Assembly: GCA_016716225.1 (NCBI GenBank)
Contig: JADJWT010000001.1
Coordinates: 2,986,501 to 3,050,500 of the forward strand
From: Ignavibacteriota bacterium
GTDB taxonomy: Bacteria > Bacteroidota > Ignavibacteria > Ignavibacteriales > Melioribacteraceae
Length of the DNA stretch: 64,000 nucleotides
Direction of reading: 5' to 3'
In this document: one piece after another, positions 27,738 to 36,978 of the stretch
Layout: each line of letters starts with the position of its first letter
Position numbering within the stretch: the stretch's first letter is position 1
The notes under the pieces: generated by a model
Seen by the model: the letters and a program-made list of their open reading frames with translations, nothing else
Told to the model about the DNA's origin: nothing
Database searches by the model: none
Made by a program: the position numbers and the translations under genes

Positions 27738-30700
27738 ATGAAAATTTCTGATTTATCTATAAATAGACCAATAATGATGAGCATGTTTTTATTGGTTCTG
27801 GTGCTGTTCGGAACAATTTCTTACTTTTCGCTAAAGTTGGATTTAATGCCGGATGTTGATATTCCATATGTAACAATTCAAACTATTTATCCAGGTGCTG
27901 GTCCTCAAGAAATTGAAACTCAAGTTTCGAAAAAAATAGAAGATGCTGTTTCATCTGTAAGTCAAATTAAATCATTAACTTCTTATTCTTTAGAAGGAGT
28001 TTCAATTGTTGTTGTTGAATTTGAACTTGATAAAGATATTGATATTGCAAATCAAGAAGTGAAAGATAATATTGATGGAATAATCAGCAATTTACCAACT
28101 GATATAAAAACTCCAGTAATTAAAAAAATTGATTTTGGTGCACAACCAGTAGTCGATTTGGTTATTTCTGGCGATAAATCTCCAATTGAACTTTATGAGA
28201 TTGCCGAGAAAAAATTAAAAGATAGATTTTCTCAAATTGATGGTGTTGGAAATGTAAATATTCTCGGCGGTCAGCAGAGAGAAATTCGTGTTGAGCTTGA
28301 TAATAGAATTGTATATCAAAATGTGCTTTCACTTCCACAATTAAATCAATTGCTAAGTGCAGAAAATATGGATATTCCTGGCGGACAAATTCAAAGGGAA
28401 TCACAAGAATATTCTTCACGTGTAAAAGGAAAATTTTCTTCAATTGATGAAATGAAAAAACTCCAAATTCAAACTTTATTCGGACCAAAAGAATTAGGCA
28501 AATTGGCAAATGTAAAAGATGATGGGAAAGAAATAAGAATACGAAGTACATACTTAAATAACATTGCAAAAACCAAAGATGAAAATGTTGTATTCTTATC
28601 CTTAATTAAAGCTGCTGATGGAAATACTGTTGAACTTGCAAAATCAGTTTATGAACTTTTACCTCAATTAAAAGAAGAACTTCCAAAGGGAATTAATTTG
28701 GAAGTAATAACTGATAAATCAGAATTTATAAGTGCTTCTGTTGAAGACACACTTGGTAACATTTGGATGGGAATTATTCTTACAGCATTAGTACTTCTAT
28801 TTTTCTTGCATGATATTCGTTCAACAATAATTGTTGCGTTATCAATGCCGTTTTCAATAATTTCTACATTTTTATTAATGGATTTATCCGGATTTTCTCT
28901 TAACGTAATGTCTTTGATGGGATTATCAACATCAATTGGAACTTTGGTTGCAAACTCAATTGTTGTTTTGGAAAATATTTTCCGTCATAAAGATATGGGC
29001 AACAATAGAAAGGAAGCCGCTGCAAAAGGAACTTCGGAAGTATTTGTTGCTGTAATTGCATCTACAATGACAAACATTGTTGTATTTGTACCGATTGCAA
29101 ATATGTCAAGTTTAATTGGACAATTTTTTAGAGAATTTGCATTAACTGTAACTTTTGCAACAATATTTTCAATTGTTGTTTCTTTTACATTAACTCCAAT
29201 GTTAGCATCATTGATATTGCCCGAACGTGATACAAAAAAACATAAAATTGGTGAAATGTTAGAAAAGATGTTTAAAAGTTGGGAAGTTACTTATAAAAAA
29301 ATGTTAGCTGTTGTAATTAAAAATAGAGTAAATAGTGCAATCACAATTACAATATCCATTTTGTTTTTCTTTTTCAGTTTATTTGTTGCATCAAAATTAA
29401 GTTTTGAATTTATGCCGTCGCTGGATGAAGGAATGATAAATATTCAAGTTGAACTTCCGCAAGGATATAATTTGGAAGAAACTGCAAATTTATTGAATGA
29501 AACCGAAAAAAGAATAACATCACACAAAGAAGTTAAACATGTTCTTACTCAAATGGGAAAGATTAGCGATCTTGATCAAGGAACTAATATTGCGTTGATG
29601 AAAATTGAATTAGTTCCAGCAGAACAAAGATCAATTTCTACAAAAGATATGGTTAGTAATTATATGAGTGAATTATCAACAATTCCTAACGCTATGTTTA
29701 GAATATCTTCTGTACAAAGTGCCGGAAGCAGCGGTGAGCCACCAATTACATTTTTCTTAAAAGGTGTTGATAATTCTAAACTTGAAGAAATTAAACAAGA
29801 TTTGTTTGCACGAATGAAAAATATTCCGGGATTAACAAATTTAAATACAAGCTCTCGTTCGGGAAAACCGGAAATTACTTTAATTCCAAAGAGAACAAAA
29901 TTGGCAAATTCTGGATTAACAGTTTATGATTTGGCAATGACTTTGCGCGCTAGTATGGAAGGATTAACCACAACTAAATATTCTGAAAATGGTGAGGAAT
30001 ATGATATCCGCGTAACACTTGCCGATGAATCAGTTGATTCACCGGAAAAAATTGGAAACTTAACAATTGTTTCACGAGCTGGAAAATTTAAAATGAATCA
30101 ACTTGCAGAAATTAATTTTACAGATGGATACAGCAGAATCTTACATCGTGATAAAGCAAAAACAATACAATTTACGGGAGATGTTGCAACCGGTTATGCA
30201 CTCGGTGATATAACAAATTCAATAGAAAATGAAATTGAAAAAACAAATTTACCAAACGGATATTCAGTTAAATGGTCCGGTGCTGCAGAAATGATGGGCC
30301 AAGCAATAATGGATATGGGTTTTGCATTTATGATTGCATTTATTTTAACATTTATGCTCTTAGCTGCAATTTTGGAAAGTATTACACAACCGATGATGAT
30401 TTTGGGCACAATTCCACTTGCACTTATTGGTGTGTTTTTAGCAATGTATATTTCGGGATTAAATTTAAGCGTTATGGCAATGCTTGCAATAGTTATGTTA
30501 ATTGGTATTGTGGTAAACAATGCAATTTTAATTTTAGATTATACAAATGTTTTTATCAAAAAAGGAATGTCCGTTAAAGAAGCTTTATTGGAAGCAGCAC
30601 CTACAAAATTAAAACCAATATTAATGTCAACAATTGCAATTGTTCTTGGTATGGCTCCTATGGCTTTGGGAATTGGTTCTGCCGGAAAAGAATTTAGACA

Positions 30701-30827
30701 GCCAATCGGCGTTGTAAGTATTGGCGGATTAATTGTTTCCGGAATTTTAACAATGTACATAATACCAGCTGTTTTGGAATTAGTTCACAGAGAAAAAAAA
30801 GTTGTTGAGGTAAAAAATGAAAAATAA
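27738..30827 (+). CDS. RND-family efflux transporter, inner-membrane pump
   Basis: A 1,029-residue AcrB/MexB-type protein with the usual layout: TM1 at about 12-32, porter domain, TM2-6 (about 340-480), second porter domain and TM7-12. It exports compounds from periplasm or membrane through the TolC partner. Notably, the AcrB proton-relay residues are replaced. The TM4 motif reads GTLVANSIVVLEN, giving Ala405-Asn406 for Asp407-Asp408. The TM10 motif reads GIVVNNAILILDY, with Asn927 for Lys940. The reading frame is intact and the operon looks normal, so this is more likely a subfamily with different energy coupling than a dead pump. Substrates are unknown. Confidence 0.93.
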   Translation: MKISDLSINRPIMMSMFLLVLVLFGTISYFSLKLDLMPDVDIPYVTIQTIYPGAGPQEIETQVSKKIEDAVSSVSQIKSLTSYSLEGVSIVVVEFELDKDIDIANQEVKDNIDGIISNLPTDIKTPVIKKIDFGAQPVVDLVISGDKSPIELYEIAEKKLKDRFSQIDGVGNVNILGGQQREIRVELDNRIVYQNVLSLPQLNQLLSAENMDIPGGQIQRESQEYSSRVKGKFSSIDEMKKLQIQTLFGPKELGKLANVKDDGKEIRIRSTYLNNIAKTKDENVVFLSLIKAADGNTVELAKSVYELLPQLKEELPKGINLEVITDKSEFISASVEDTLGNIWMGIILTALVLLFFLHDIRSTIIVALSMPFSIISTFLLMDLSGFSLNVMSLMGLSTSIGTLVANSIVVLENIFRHKDMGNNRKEAAAKGTSEVFVAVIASTMTNIVVFVPIANMSSLIGQFFREFALTVTFATIFSIVVSFTLTPMLASLILPERDTKKHKIGEMLEKMFKSWEVTYKKMLAVVIKNRVNSAITITISILFFFFSLFVASKLSFEFMPSLDEGMINIQVELPQGYNLEETANLLNETEKRITSHKEVKHVLTQMGKISDLDQGTNIALMKIELVPAEQRSISTKDMVSNYMSELSTIPNAMFRISSVQSAGSSGEPPITFFLKGVDNSKLEEIKQDLFARMKNIPGLTNLNTSSRSGKPEITLIPKRTKLANSGLTVYDLAMTLRASMEGLTTTKYSENGEEYDIRVTLADESVDSPEKIGNLTIVSRAGKFKMNQLAEINFTDGYSRILHRDKAKTIQFTGDVATGYALGDITNSIENEIEKTNLPNGYSVKWSGAAEMMGQAIMDMGFAFMIAFILTFMLLAAILESITQPMMILGTIPLALIGVFLAMYISGLNLSVMAMLAIVMLIGIVVNNAILILDYTNVFIKKGMSVKEALLEAAPTKLKPILMSTIAIVLGMAPMALGIGSAGKEFRQPIGVVSIGGLIVSGILTMYIIPAVLELVHREKKVVEVKNEK

Positions 30828-32127
30828 ATTATTAATAATATTCACATTTATTTTTGCCGCAAAATTTAATGCGCAAACTTATGATATAAATTCTTTTTTG
30901 GATTTAGTGAAAAAAAATAATAAAGATATTCAAATTGCCATTAAAGATTTGGAAATTGCTGAAACTCAAGATGCGCAAGCTAGAGCTAATGCTTATCCAC
31001 AAATTTCTGCAAAAGCTGGTTATAATAGAAATTTAAAAGATGCATTTTTATTTGTTGATTTTGGTTCATTGATGGGTGAATCAACCGGAGCTCCATCAAA
31101 ATTTAAAATTAATTATAAGAACGAATTTAGTGCACAAGCAATTGTATCTCAGCAAGTATTCAATTTTTCTGTTTTCAATGCAATTAAAGCAGCTGAACAA
31201 TATCAGAAATTGACTGATTATGTTTTTGATGCAACTCTGCAAGGAATTCTTAACGGAAGTAAAAAAGCTTTTTATCAAACTTTATTATTAAAGAAAGTTC
31301 ATGAAGTGAATAAAGAAGCTACTAAAAATGCAGAAGAAAATTATTTACTTATGAAAAAGAAGTATGATACCGGACTTGCTTCGGAATTTGAAATGCTTCA
31401 AGCAGAAGTTCGTTGGCAAAATAATATTCCTTTGGTTACACAATCGGAAAGAAATTATAATTTGGCTGTTAATAGTTTGAAATTATTAGCTGGATTAAAA
31501 CCAGAGGAAAATTTTGAAATTATTGGTGAGCTCAACAAAGTTGAAGATAAACCTCAAATGTTAGAACTTCAAGATGTTTTAATAAATCGTCCGGATTATA
31601 ATGCTTTGCTTTGGGAAAAGAATTTACGCGAGACAAATGTTGATGTTGAATATTCTGGTCATTTACCTTCACTTTACGCAAGTTTTGCATATCAATTTTC
31701 TTCGCAATCTGATTATTTTCAATTTGATAGAGTTAATAATTATTTAATTGCCGGATTGACTTTGAACATTCCAATATTTACCGGATGGAATACAAGTGCA
31801 AAAGTTCAAAAGGCAAGAATTGAAGCTGAGCAATCTGAATTAAAATTATCAAAAACTGAAAATGAAATTTTTATTCAAATTAAAAATTTGGATTTAAAAT
31901 TGAAAGAAGCTGAAAACAGAATTGTATCTGCAGAAACAACTTTTAAAATTGCAAAAAAAGCATTTGATATTGCGAAAATAAGTTCGGAAAATGGATTAGC
32001 AACTCAGTTGGAATTGAAAGATGCAAGTGTTGGTTATGATCAAGCTCAGCTTAATTATTTTGCTGCAATTTATGAATATTTAGAATCTTATTTTGATTGG
32101 GAATTAGCTGTTGGAATTACAAAATAG
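30817..32127 (+). CDS. TolC-family outer-membrane efflux protein
   Basis: A 436-residue protein with signal peptide (MKNKLLIIFTFIFAAKFNAQ) and two OEP-type repeats with long helices (about 24-210 and 225-430), typical of TolC/OprM channels. The start overlaps the end of the RND pump gene by 11 bases with a GAGG ribosome site, indicating translational coupling. It forms the outer-membrane exit duct for the pump. A strong terminator follows, closing the tetR-adaptor-pump-channel operon. Confidence 0.92.
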   Translation: MKNKLLIIFTFIFAAKFNAQTYDINSFLDLVKKNNKDIQIAIKDLEIAETQDAQARANAYPQISAKAGYNRNLKDAFLFVDFGSLMGESTGAPSKFKINYKNEFSAQAIVSQQVFNFSVFNAIKAAEQYQKLTDYVFDATLQGILNGSKKAFYQTLLLKKVHEVNKEATKNAEENYLLMKKKYDTGLASEFEMLQAEVRWQNNIPLVTQSERNYNLAVNSLKLLAGLKPEENFEIIGELNKVEDKPQMLELQDVLINRPDYNALLWEKNLRETNVDVEYSGHLPSLYASFAYQFSSQSDYFQFDRVNNYLIAGLTLNIPIFTGWNTSAKVQKARIEAEQSELKLSKTENEIFIQIKNLDLKLKEAENRIVSAETTFKIAKKAFDIAKISSENGLATQLELKDASVGYDQAQLNYFAAIYEYLESYFDWELAVGITK

Positions 32128-32149
32128 TTAACCATTATTTTTACTAAAT

Positions 32150-32187
32150 AAAGGACTGAAGTTAACTTTAAAAAATCAGTCCTTTTT
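32150..32187 (+). terminator. Intrinsic terminator of the efflux operon
   Basis: A perfect 10-base-pair stem (AAAGGACTGA at 32150-32159 with TCAGTCCTTT at 32176-32185) encloses a 16-base loop and runs into a T-run. It lies 22 bases after the TolC stop codon. Confidence 0.85.
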
Positions 32188-32259
32188 CTATTTTTATCGG
32201 AACAAAGTTTTAGTAGTTTTGTAATAGAATGAACTCACACATCATTTATTGGAGTAACT

Positions 32260-32667
32260 TTGCAAATCACAATTCAAGATAAAAGTAATTATTTTAGAGG
32301 GCTTTTAGTTTTAGTTGGGCAAGACAGAATAATTCACAATGAAGAAAAAAATAAAATATTAAATCTTGGTAAACTTTTCGGATTTGAAGAAAATTTTGTT
32401 AATGAATCTATAAATAATTTACTCGAAAATAATTTTATAAATTTTGAACCACCGAAATTTTCATCAAAAAAAATTGCACAAAAATTTATTAAAGATGCTG
32501 TAAGCATTGCTTTAATTGATGATGATCTTCATTTGCATGAATTGCAATGGATTAAAAGTGCAATAGAAATTAATAATGTTGAACAAGATTATTTTGAAAG
32601 TTTGTTAAAAAATAATTCTAACACTTCTTCTGATATTTCTTTTGAAATATCAGAATTGGTTAAGTAA
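32260..32667 (+). CDS. Small TerB-like helical protein
   Basis: A 135-residue protein starting at TTG, with GGAG 5 bases upstream. It is all helical and lacks a signal. The central segment KDAVSIALIDDDLHLHELQWI resembles the acidic metal-binding turn of TerB/DjlA-type domains (A-x-x-DG-x-x-x-x-x-E). That motif is degenerate here, so the assignment is tentative. It is followed 29 bases later by a thioredoxin-like gene on the same strand. The function is unknown; a stress-related role is only suggested by the family. Confidence 0.6.
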   Translation: MQITIQDKSNYFRGLLVLVGQDRIIHNEEKNKILNLGKLFGFEENFVNESINNLLENNFINFEPPKFSSKKIAQKFIKDAVSIALIDDDLHLHELQWIKSAIEINNVEQDYFESLLKNNSNTSSDISFEISELVK

Positions 32668-32696
32668 AATTAAAATAGTTTAGGAAAGGAATCATA

Positions 32697-33278
32697 ATGT
32701 CATTTACTTTAGAATTGGGTAAAATAGCCCCGGATTTTTTTCTTCCGGCAACAGATGGAAAAAATTATTCTTTATCACAATTTACAGATGAATATTTAGT
32801 AATATTTTTCACATGTAATCATTGTCCTTATGTTATTAACTCTGATGAAATTACAAGAAATACCGCAGAAAAATTTGCTGAGAAAAATGTAAGATTTGTT
32901 GGAATAAATTCTAACAGTAAAAATACTTACGCAGAAGATAGTTTTGAAAATATGATAATTAGAATGAATGAGAAAAATTTTCCGTGGATTTATTTGCGTG
33001 ATGAAACTCAAGAAATAGCAATAAAATACGGTGCTTTACGCACTCCACATTTTTTCGTTTTTGATAAAGAGAGAAAATTACAATATACGGGAAGGGGAGT
33101 TGATAATCCGAGAAATCCACAATTAATTACAAGTAATGATTTAGAAAATGCGCTTGATGAATTAACAAGCGGAAATGAAATTACAAAAAAAATAACAAAT
33201 CCAATTGGCTGTAACGTAAAGTGGGATGGAAAAGATCCGCACTGGATGCCGCCGGATGCTTGCGATTTAGTTTTCTAA
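32697..33278 (+). CDS. Thioredoxin-like/AhpC-TSA redoxin with CxxC
   Basis: A 193-residue cytoplasmic protein of the peroxiredoxin-like thioredoxin fold. The motif FFTCNHCPYV gives Cys40-x-x-Cys43. GALRTPHFFVFDKE carries the cis-proline region. A conserved tail, NPIGCNVKWDGKDPHW, ends in a second cysteine region. This family is a widespread thiol-disulfide oxidoreductase of uncertain partner. The ribosome site GGAAAGG precedes the ATG. It is convergent with the DUF4342 gene, 4 bases away. Confidence 0.88.
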   Translation: MSFTLELGKIAPDFFLPATDGKNYSLSQFTDEYLVIFFTCNHCPYVINSDEITRNTAEKFAEKNVRFVGINSNSKNTYAEDSFENMIIRMNEKNFPWIYLRDETQEIAIKYGALRTPHFFVFDKERKLQYTGRGVDNPRNPQLITSNDLENALDELTSGNEITKKITNPIGCNVKWDGKDPHWMPPDACDLVF

Positions 33279-33282
33279 TAAA

Positions 33283-33552
33283 TTACTTTTTTACTTCATA
33301 AACTTCTGAAGTTTGGCTTTCATCTTTTTTGATAATTTCCACAGAAAATTTTGCCATAACTCCAGCTAAAACTCCTATAAGCGTTATATATGGCGCAGCT
33401 AAAGATCCAATTGCGCCAACTAAAAGTGGAACCTCCAAATATTTTTCTCCATGTTGATCTCTAACAATAATTCGTCTCAAATTTCCTTCTTTAATTAAGT
33501 CTTCAATTTTTGATAAAAACTCATTAAAATTCATTTGGAATGTATTTGCCAT
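33283..33552 (-). CDS. DUF4342 domain protein
   Basis: An 89-residue protein. The N-terminal part (NFNEFLSKIEDLIKEGNLRR, then IIVRD and EKYLEVPL) and a following hydrophobic stretch (about 44-66, LVGAIGSLAAPYITLIGVLA) match the DUF4342 pattern of a short soluble domain plus membrane-associated helix. Function is unknown in the family. AGGGAG precedes the start. It is divergent from the next gene, with 95 bases of intergenic DNA that include an AAGAAAT/ATTTCTT dyad at 33612-33631. Confidence 0.8.
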   Translation of the reverse strand: MANTFQMNFNEFLSKIEDLIKEGNLRRIIVRDQHGEKYLEVPLLVGAIGSLAAPYITLIGVLAGVMAKFSVEIIKKDESQTSEVYEVKK

Positions 33553-33647
33553 TTTGTTTTCTCCCTTTTGTTATTAGATGCTTAAAAAATACATTTTGTT
33601 CCATTTTGTTAAAGAAATTTCTATATTTCTTCAAAATAAAAATTTAA

Positions 33648-34034
33648 ATGACAACTTATCTTAAAATAATCAATTTTGTTTTACTTTTAATCTATTCCAC
33701 TTATGTTTTTAGAACTGCATTACCATTGCTGGATTATTTAATAAATTATACTTTTATCATAACTGAACTTTGTGAACAAAAAGATAATTTGGATAATATG
33801 TGTATGGGTAAATGTCATCTTCAGAAAGAAATGAAAAAACAAGTCGATACGGAAAGTAAACAAAAACAATTTGTTATTTTAGAGAAGTTTAAAATTGATC
33901 ACATTTCATTTTCACAACATCAAAATAGGTTAAATCCAACATTTATAAATTTTATCAAAATTGATTGTACTTTTTCTAATTTCTTAAATATTGAACCATT
34001 ATCACCTCCACCCAAATTTTCTTCTTTTAGTTAA
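33648..34034 (+). CDS. Small Cys/Met-rich membrane-anchored protein of copper locus
   Basis: A 128-residue protein. A hydrophobic N-terminal segment (about 7-24) is followed by a short exported part with Cys42, Met51, Cys52, Met53, Cys56 and His57 (NMCMGKCHLQKE), then a variable linker and a proline-rich C-terminus (PLSPPPKFSS). The CxGKCxL block recurs in small Bacteroidota proteins next to copper receptors, and here the OprC-like receptor follows. I infer metal, probably copper, binding. I do not know a formal family name. Confidence 0.65.
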   Translation: MTTYLKIINFVLLLIYSTYVFRTALPLLDYLINYTFIITELCEQKDNLDNMCMGKCHLQKEMKKQVDTESKQKQFVILEKFKIDHISFSQHQNRLNPTFINFIKIDCTFSNFLNIEPLSPPPKFSSFS

Positions 34035-34161
34035 TAAAATAAAAAATCAAATGATTTACTTTACAAAGTTCATTAAAAATTGAAATTTTGTTTTTAAGAT
34101 TTTGTGCAATTTGTTTTAAAAATTTATTTGATGAGAAATAATTAACTCAGAGAGGATAAAA

Positions 34162-36021
34162 GTGTTTAATAAATATATTCTATTCTTGTTTTTATTTGTT
34201 TCAACACAAATAATCTCACAAGAAAATTTAACTGATAGTTTAAAAAATTATTGGCTTCAACAAGTTGAAATTAATTCAAAAAGATTAAATTTAGGAGAAG
34301 CAAATAATAGAATTTCCAAAGATAATTTAGAAAATGTTTTAGGCACAAACGGTTTTAGTTTAATCCGCAAAGGTGTTTTCTTTGCTCAAGATGTTTACGC
34401 AGACGGATTGAAAAAGGGAGATATTAATGTTGTAATTGATGGAGAAAGATATCATTCAGCTTGCCCAAACAGAATGGATTCACCATTAACTAGAGTTAAT
34501 CCGCTTGATTTAGAATCAGTAAGTTTGAATAAAACAAGTAGCAATATTCAATCAGGATTAGGTGGAGTTGTTAAATTTAACAGATCATCAATTTCAGAAA
34601 TAATGAAAATTCAAGCTGCAATTTCCACATTAGCTGGAGCACAAAATGGATTTGATCTTGCAACATCAGCAGATTATTCAAATCATAGAATTTCTTTAAG
34701 ATATGCAAACGGTTCCCCATATGTTGATGGAGATAAAAATTCATTTTCAGATAGTTATGGATTTAAGGAAAATTACAATTTTAAATTAGTCGAAGCTTCA
34801 GTTCGTGGTCAATTAAATTCTATATCTTATGGTTTTTCAGCCGCTTATACAGAAAATGTTTCATTCCCATATTTACAAATGGATGAAAGATTTAACAGAG
34901 TTTATAGCGCTTATTTAAGGTATGATGATCATAAAATCTATTTCAATTATACAAATCATGTTATGGATAATGATTTGCGAATTAATACAATGTTAATGAA
35001 AACAACTGCAAAAAATTTAACTATTGGAGCAATTGGAAATTTTTATGAAGTGATTTTCAGAAATTGGGATGCGAATAATTTCTTCCATAATGCAATGATG
35101 CATATAGATAATGATTTAATTCCAAATGTAAATTCTTACAATGCAAATTTGTTCAAATCAATTGATTTAGAAAAAATAAGATTGTATGGAAAAATTGGAT
35201 TTTCTTATCAAATGATTGGCGACAAATCAAGAGAGGAATTTTATAAAAAGTATTTTGAAGAAGTTAATCTTTCCAGATTTTTCCCAACTTTTAGTTTAGG
35301 ATTATCACACTTATATGCAATTAATAATAGTTTTGGAATAGGTGGAATGATAGAAGTAAATAGTGAAAGTCCTGAAACAGAAAGCCTTTTTATTTCAGTT
35401 CAAAAACCGATGGGAAAACCTTCTTGGACGGGCAACTCAAATTTAAAGCAACCTTTCAAAGGTACTTTAAGAGGTTCAATAACATATGAAAATGTGAATC
35501 TAGAAATGTTCGGATCAAAAGTTTGGAATTATAATAATTTAGCAAGACAAACAGTAATGCAAATGCCGTTTTTAACTTATACTAATGTAGATGCTTTATT
35601 GTTGGGTTCAAACTTAAACGTGAATTATAAATTTATCGTTGTTGATGCATCATATATCTGGGCAAAAAATTCAACAAATAATTCTCCGTTGGCTGAAATG
35701 CCTCCATTAAAAATAAGTACAAAAATCATTTCACCGGAATATTACGGATTTGTTACTTATCTTAAACACTTATATAATAATGCACAAATAAGAGTTGATG
35801 ATTTATTAAATGAAACAAAATCCGGTGCATGGAATAAATTAGATATTGGATTAATGTATAATTTTAACGGAATTGAGATTTCTCTTGATGTTGAAAATTT
35901 ATTGAATGCAAATTACTATCAACATTTATCATTTATGAGAGATCCATTTGCGGCTGGAAATAAAGTATATGAGCCTGGAAGAATATTCAGAATAACTTTT
36001 AAAACAAATCAAATTTTATAA
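34162..36021 (+). CDS. OprC/NosA-like TonB-dependent receptor, probable copper uptake
   Basis: A 619-residue receptor starting at GTG, with AGAGGA upstream. A signal peptide (1 to about 20) is followed by a plug (about 35-145) and a barrel ending FRITFKTNQIL. The plug contains HSACPNRMDSP, a CxxxM pair (Cys101, Met105). The early barrel has NHVMDND, an HxM pair (His266, Met268). A CxxxM-HxM set is the copper site described for Pseudomonas OprC, so copper is the likely substrate. The upstream Cys/Met protein and downstream CDF exporter fit a metal locus. Confidence 0.85.
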   Translation: MFNKYILFLFLFVSTQIISQENLTDSLKNYWLQQVEINSKRLNLGEANNRISKDNLENVLGTNGFSLIRKGVFFAQDVYADGLKKGDINVVIDGERYHSACPNRMDSPLTRVNPLDLESVSLNKTSSNIQSGLGGVVKFNRSSISEIMKIQAAISTLAGAQNGFDLATSADYSNHRISLRYANGSPYVDGDKNSFSDSYGFKENYNFKLVEASVRGQLNSISYGFSAAYTENVSFPYLQMDERFNRVYSAYLRYDDHKIYFNYTNHVMDNDLRINTMLMKTTAKNLTIGAIGNFYEVIFRNWDANNFFHNAMMHIDNDLIPNVNSYNANLFKSIDLEKIRLYGKIGFSYQMIGDKSREEFYKKYFEEVNLSRFFPTFSLGLSHLYAINNSFGIGGMIEVNSESPETESLFISVQKPMGKPSWTGNSNLKQPFKGTLRGSITYENVNLEMFGSKVWNYNNLARQTVMQMPFLTYTNVDALLLGSNLNVNYKFIVVDASYIWAKNSTNNSPLAEMPPLKISTKIISPEYYGFVTYLKHLYNNAQIRVDDLLNETKSGAWNKLDIGLMYNFNGIEISLDVENLLNANYYQHLSFMRDPFAAGNKVYEPGRIFRITFKTNQIL

Positions 36022-36030
36022 TCTTAAAAT

Positions 36031-36070
36031 TCTCACTCATAAAAAGTATTTTGTATTTTTGTGAGTGAGA
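36031..36070. repeat. Inverted repeat between receptor and CDF genes
   Basis: TCTCACTCA (36031-36039) pairs perfectly with TGAGTGAGA (36062-36070) around a 22-base AT-rich loop. It lies 10 bases after the receptor stop and 16 bases before the CDF start. No T-run follows on the plus strand, so it could be a weak terminator, an mRNA stabiliser or an operator. Confidence 0.45.
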
Positions 36071-36086
36071 AAGAAATTATTTATAG

Positions 36087-36971
36087 ATGTCGCATAATCA
36101 TCATATTAATCACAACGAGTTTAACCGGAAATTTAAATTTGGAATTGTATTAAATTCAATTTTTATTATAGTTGAAATTATTTTCGGATTAACTTACAAT
36201 TCATTAGCACTTATTGCCGATGCCGGACATAATCTTAGTGATGTTTTAGGTTTGATGATTGCATGGATTGCAAATTATCTTATTCTTAAAAAACCGACAA
36301 AAAATTTTACTTACGGATTCAAACGAACTTCAATTTTAGCTGCTATGTTAAACGCACTTTTATTAATATTTGCTTTAGGAATTATTCTTTGGGAAGCAAT
36401 TGAAAGAATTAAATCCACAGAAATTGTTGATGGAAATATTGTAATTATTGTTGCCGGAATTGGTGTAATTATAAATGGAATTACAGCACGTTTATTTTTA
36501 GAAGGTAAGGACCAAGATTTAAATATAAAAGGCGCATATCTTCATATGCTTACCGATGCGATAATTTCTGCGGGAGTTGTTATATCTGGATTACTAATTA
36601 TGTTAACTGATTTTTATTGGCTGGATTCAGTAATTAGCATTTTAATTGTAATAATTATTTTTAACGGAACTTGGAAATTATTTAAAGAATCAATGATATT
36701 ATCTATTGATGGAGTTCCAGGAAATATAAATTATGAAAATGTTAGAAAATTTTTATTAGACAAATTTGAAATAGATTCATTACATCATTTACATATTTGG
36801 GCATTAAGTACATCAGAAACTGCATTAACAGTTCACGTTATTCCAAATGCAAATTCAAATTCAAATTATGATAAGCTAATAAAAGATATAAATGAAGGAT
36901 TGCTGTTTGAGTTTGGGATAAATCATACAACAATCCAATTAGAAAATTTAAATTGCAAAAAAAAATGTTAG
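36087..36971 (+). CDS. CDF-family divalent cation exporter
   Basis: A 294-residue inner-membrane protein with six predicted membrane segments. Its His-rich N-terminus (MSHNHHINHN) and short cytoplasmic C-terminal domain (about 205-285) fit the ZitB/CzcD subgroup. The transport site is visible as Asp45/His48/Asp52 (ADAGHNLSD) and His153/Asp157 (HMLTDA), typical of Zn/Cd exporters that use a proton gradient. It follows the copper-type receptor, so it may balance metal levels. The ligand set points to zinc rather than copper. Confidence 0.92.
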   Translation: MSHNHHINHNEFNRKFKFGIVLNSIFIIVEIIFGLTYNSLALIADAGHNLSDVLGLMIAWIANYLILKKPTKNFTYGFKRTSILAAMLNALLLIFALGIILWEAIERIKSTEIVDGNIVIIVAGIGVIINGITARLFLEGKDQDLNIKGAYLHMLTDAIISAGVVISGLLIMLTDFYWLDSVISILIVIIIFNGTWKLFKESMILSIDGVPGNINYENVRKFLLDKFEIDSLHHLHIWALSTSETALTVHVIPNANSNSNYDKLIKDINEGLLFEFGINHTTIQLENLNCKKKC

Positions 36972-36978
36972 AATAATT

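Noticed and set aside
36031..36070. Inverted repeat as a clear terminator of the copper receptor gene
   Set aside because: The loop is 22 bases and no T-run follows on the plus strand; it is kept only as an inverted repeat.
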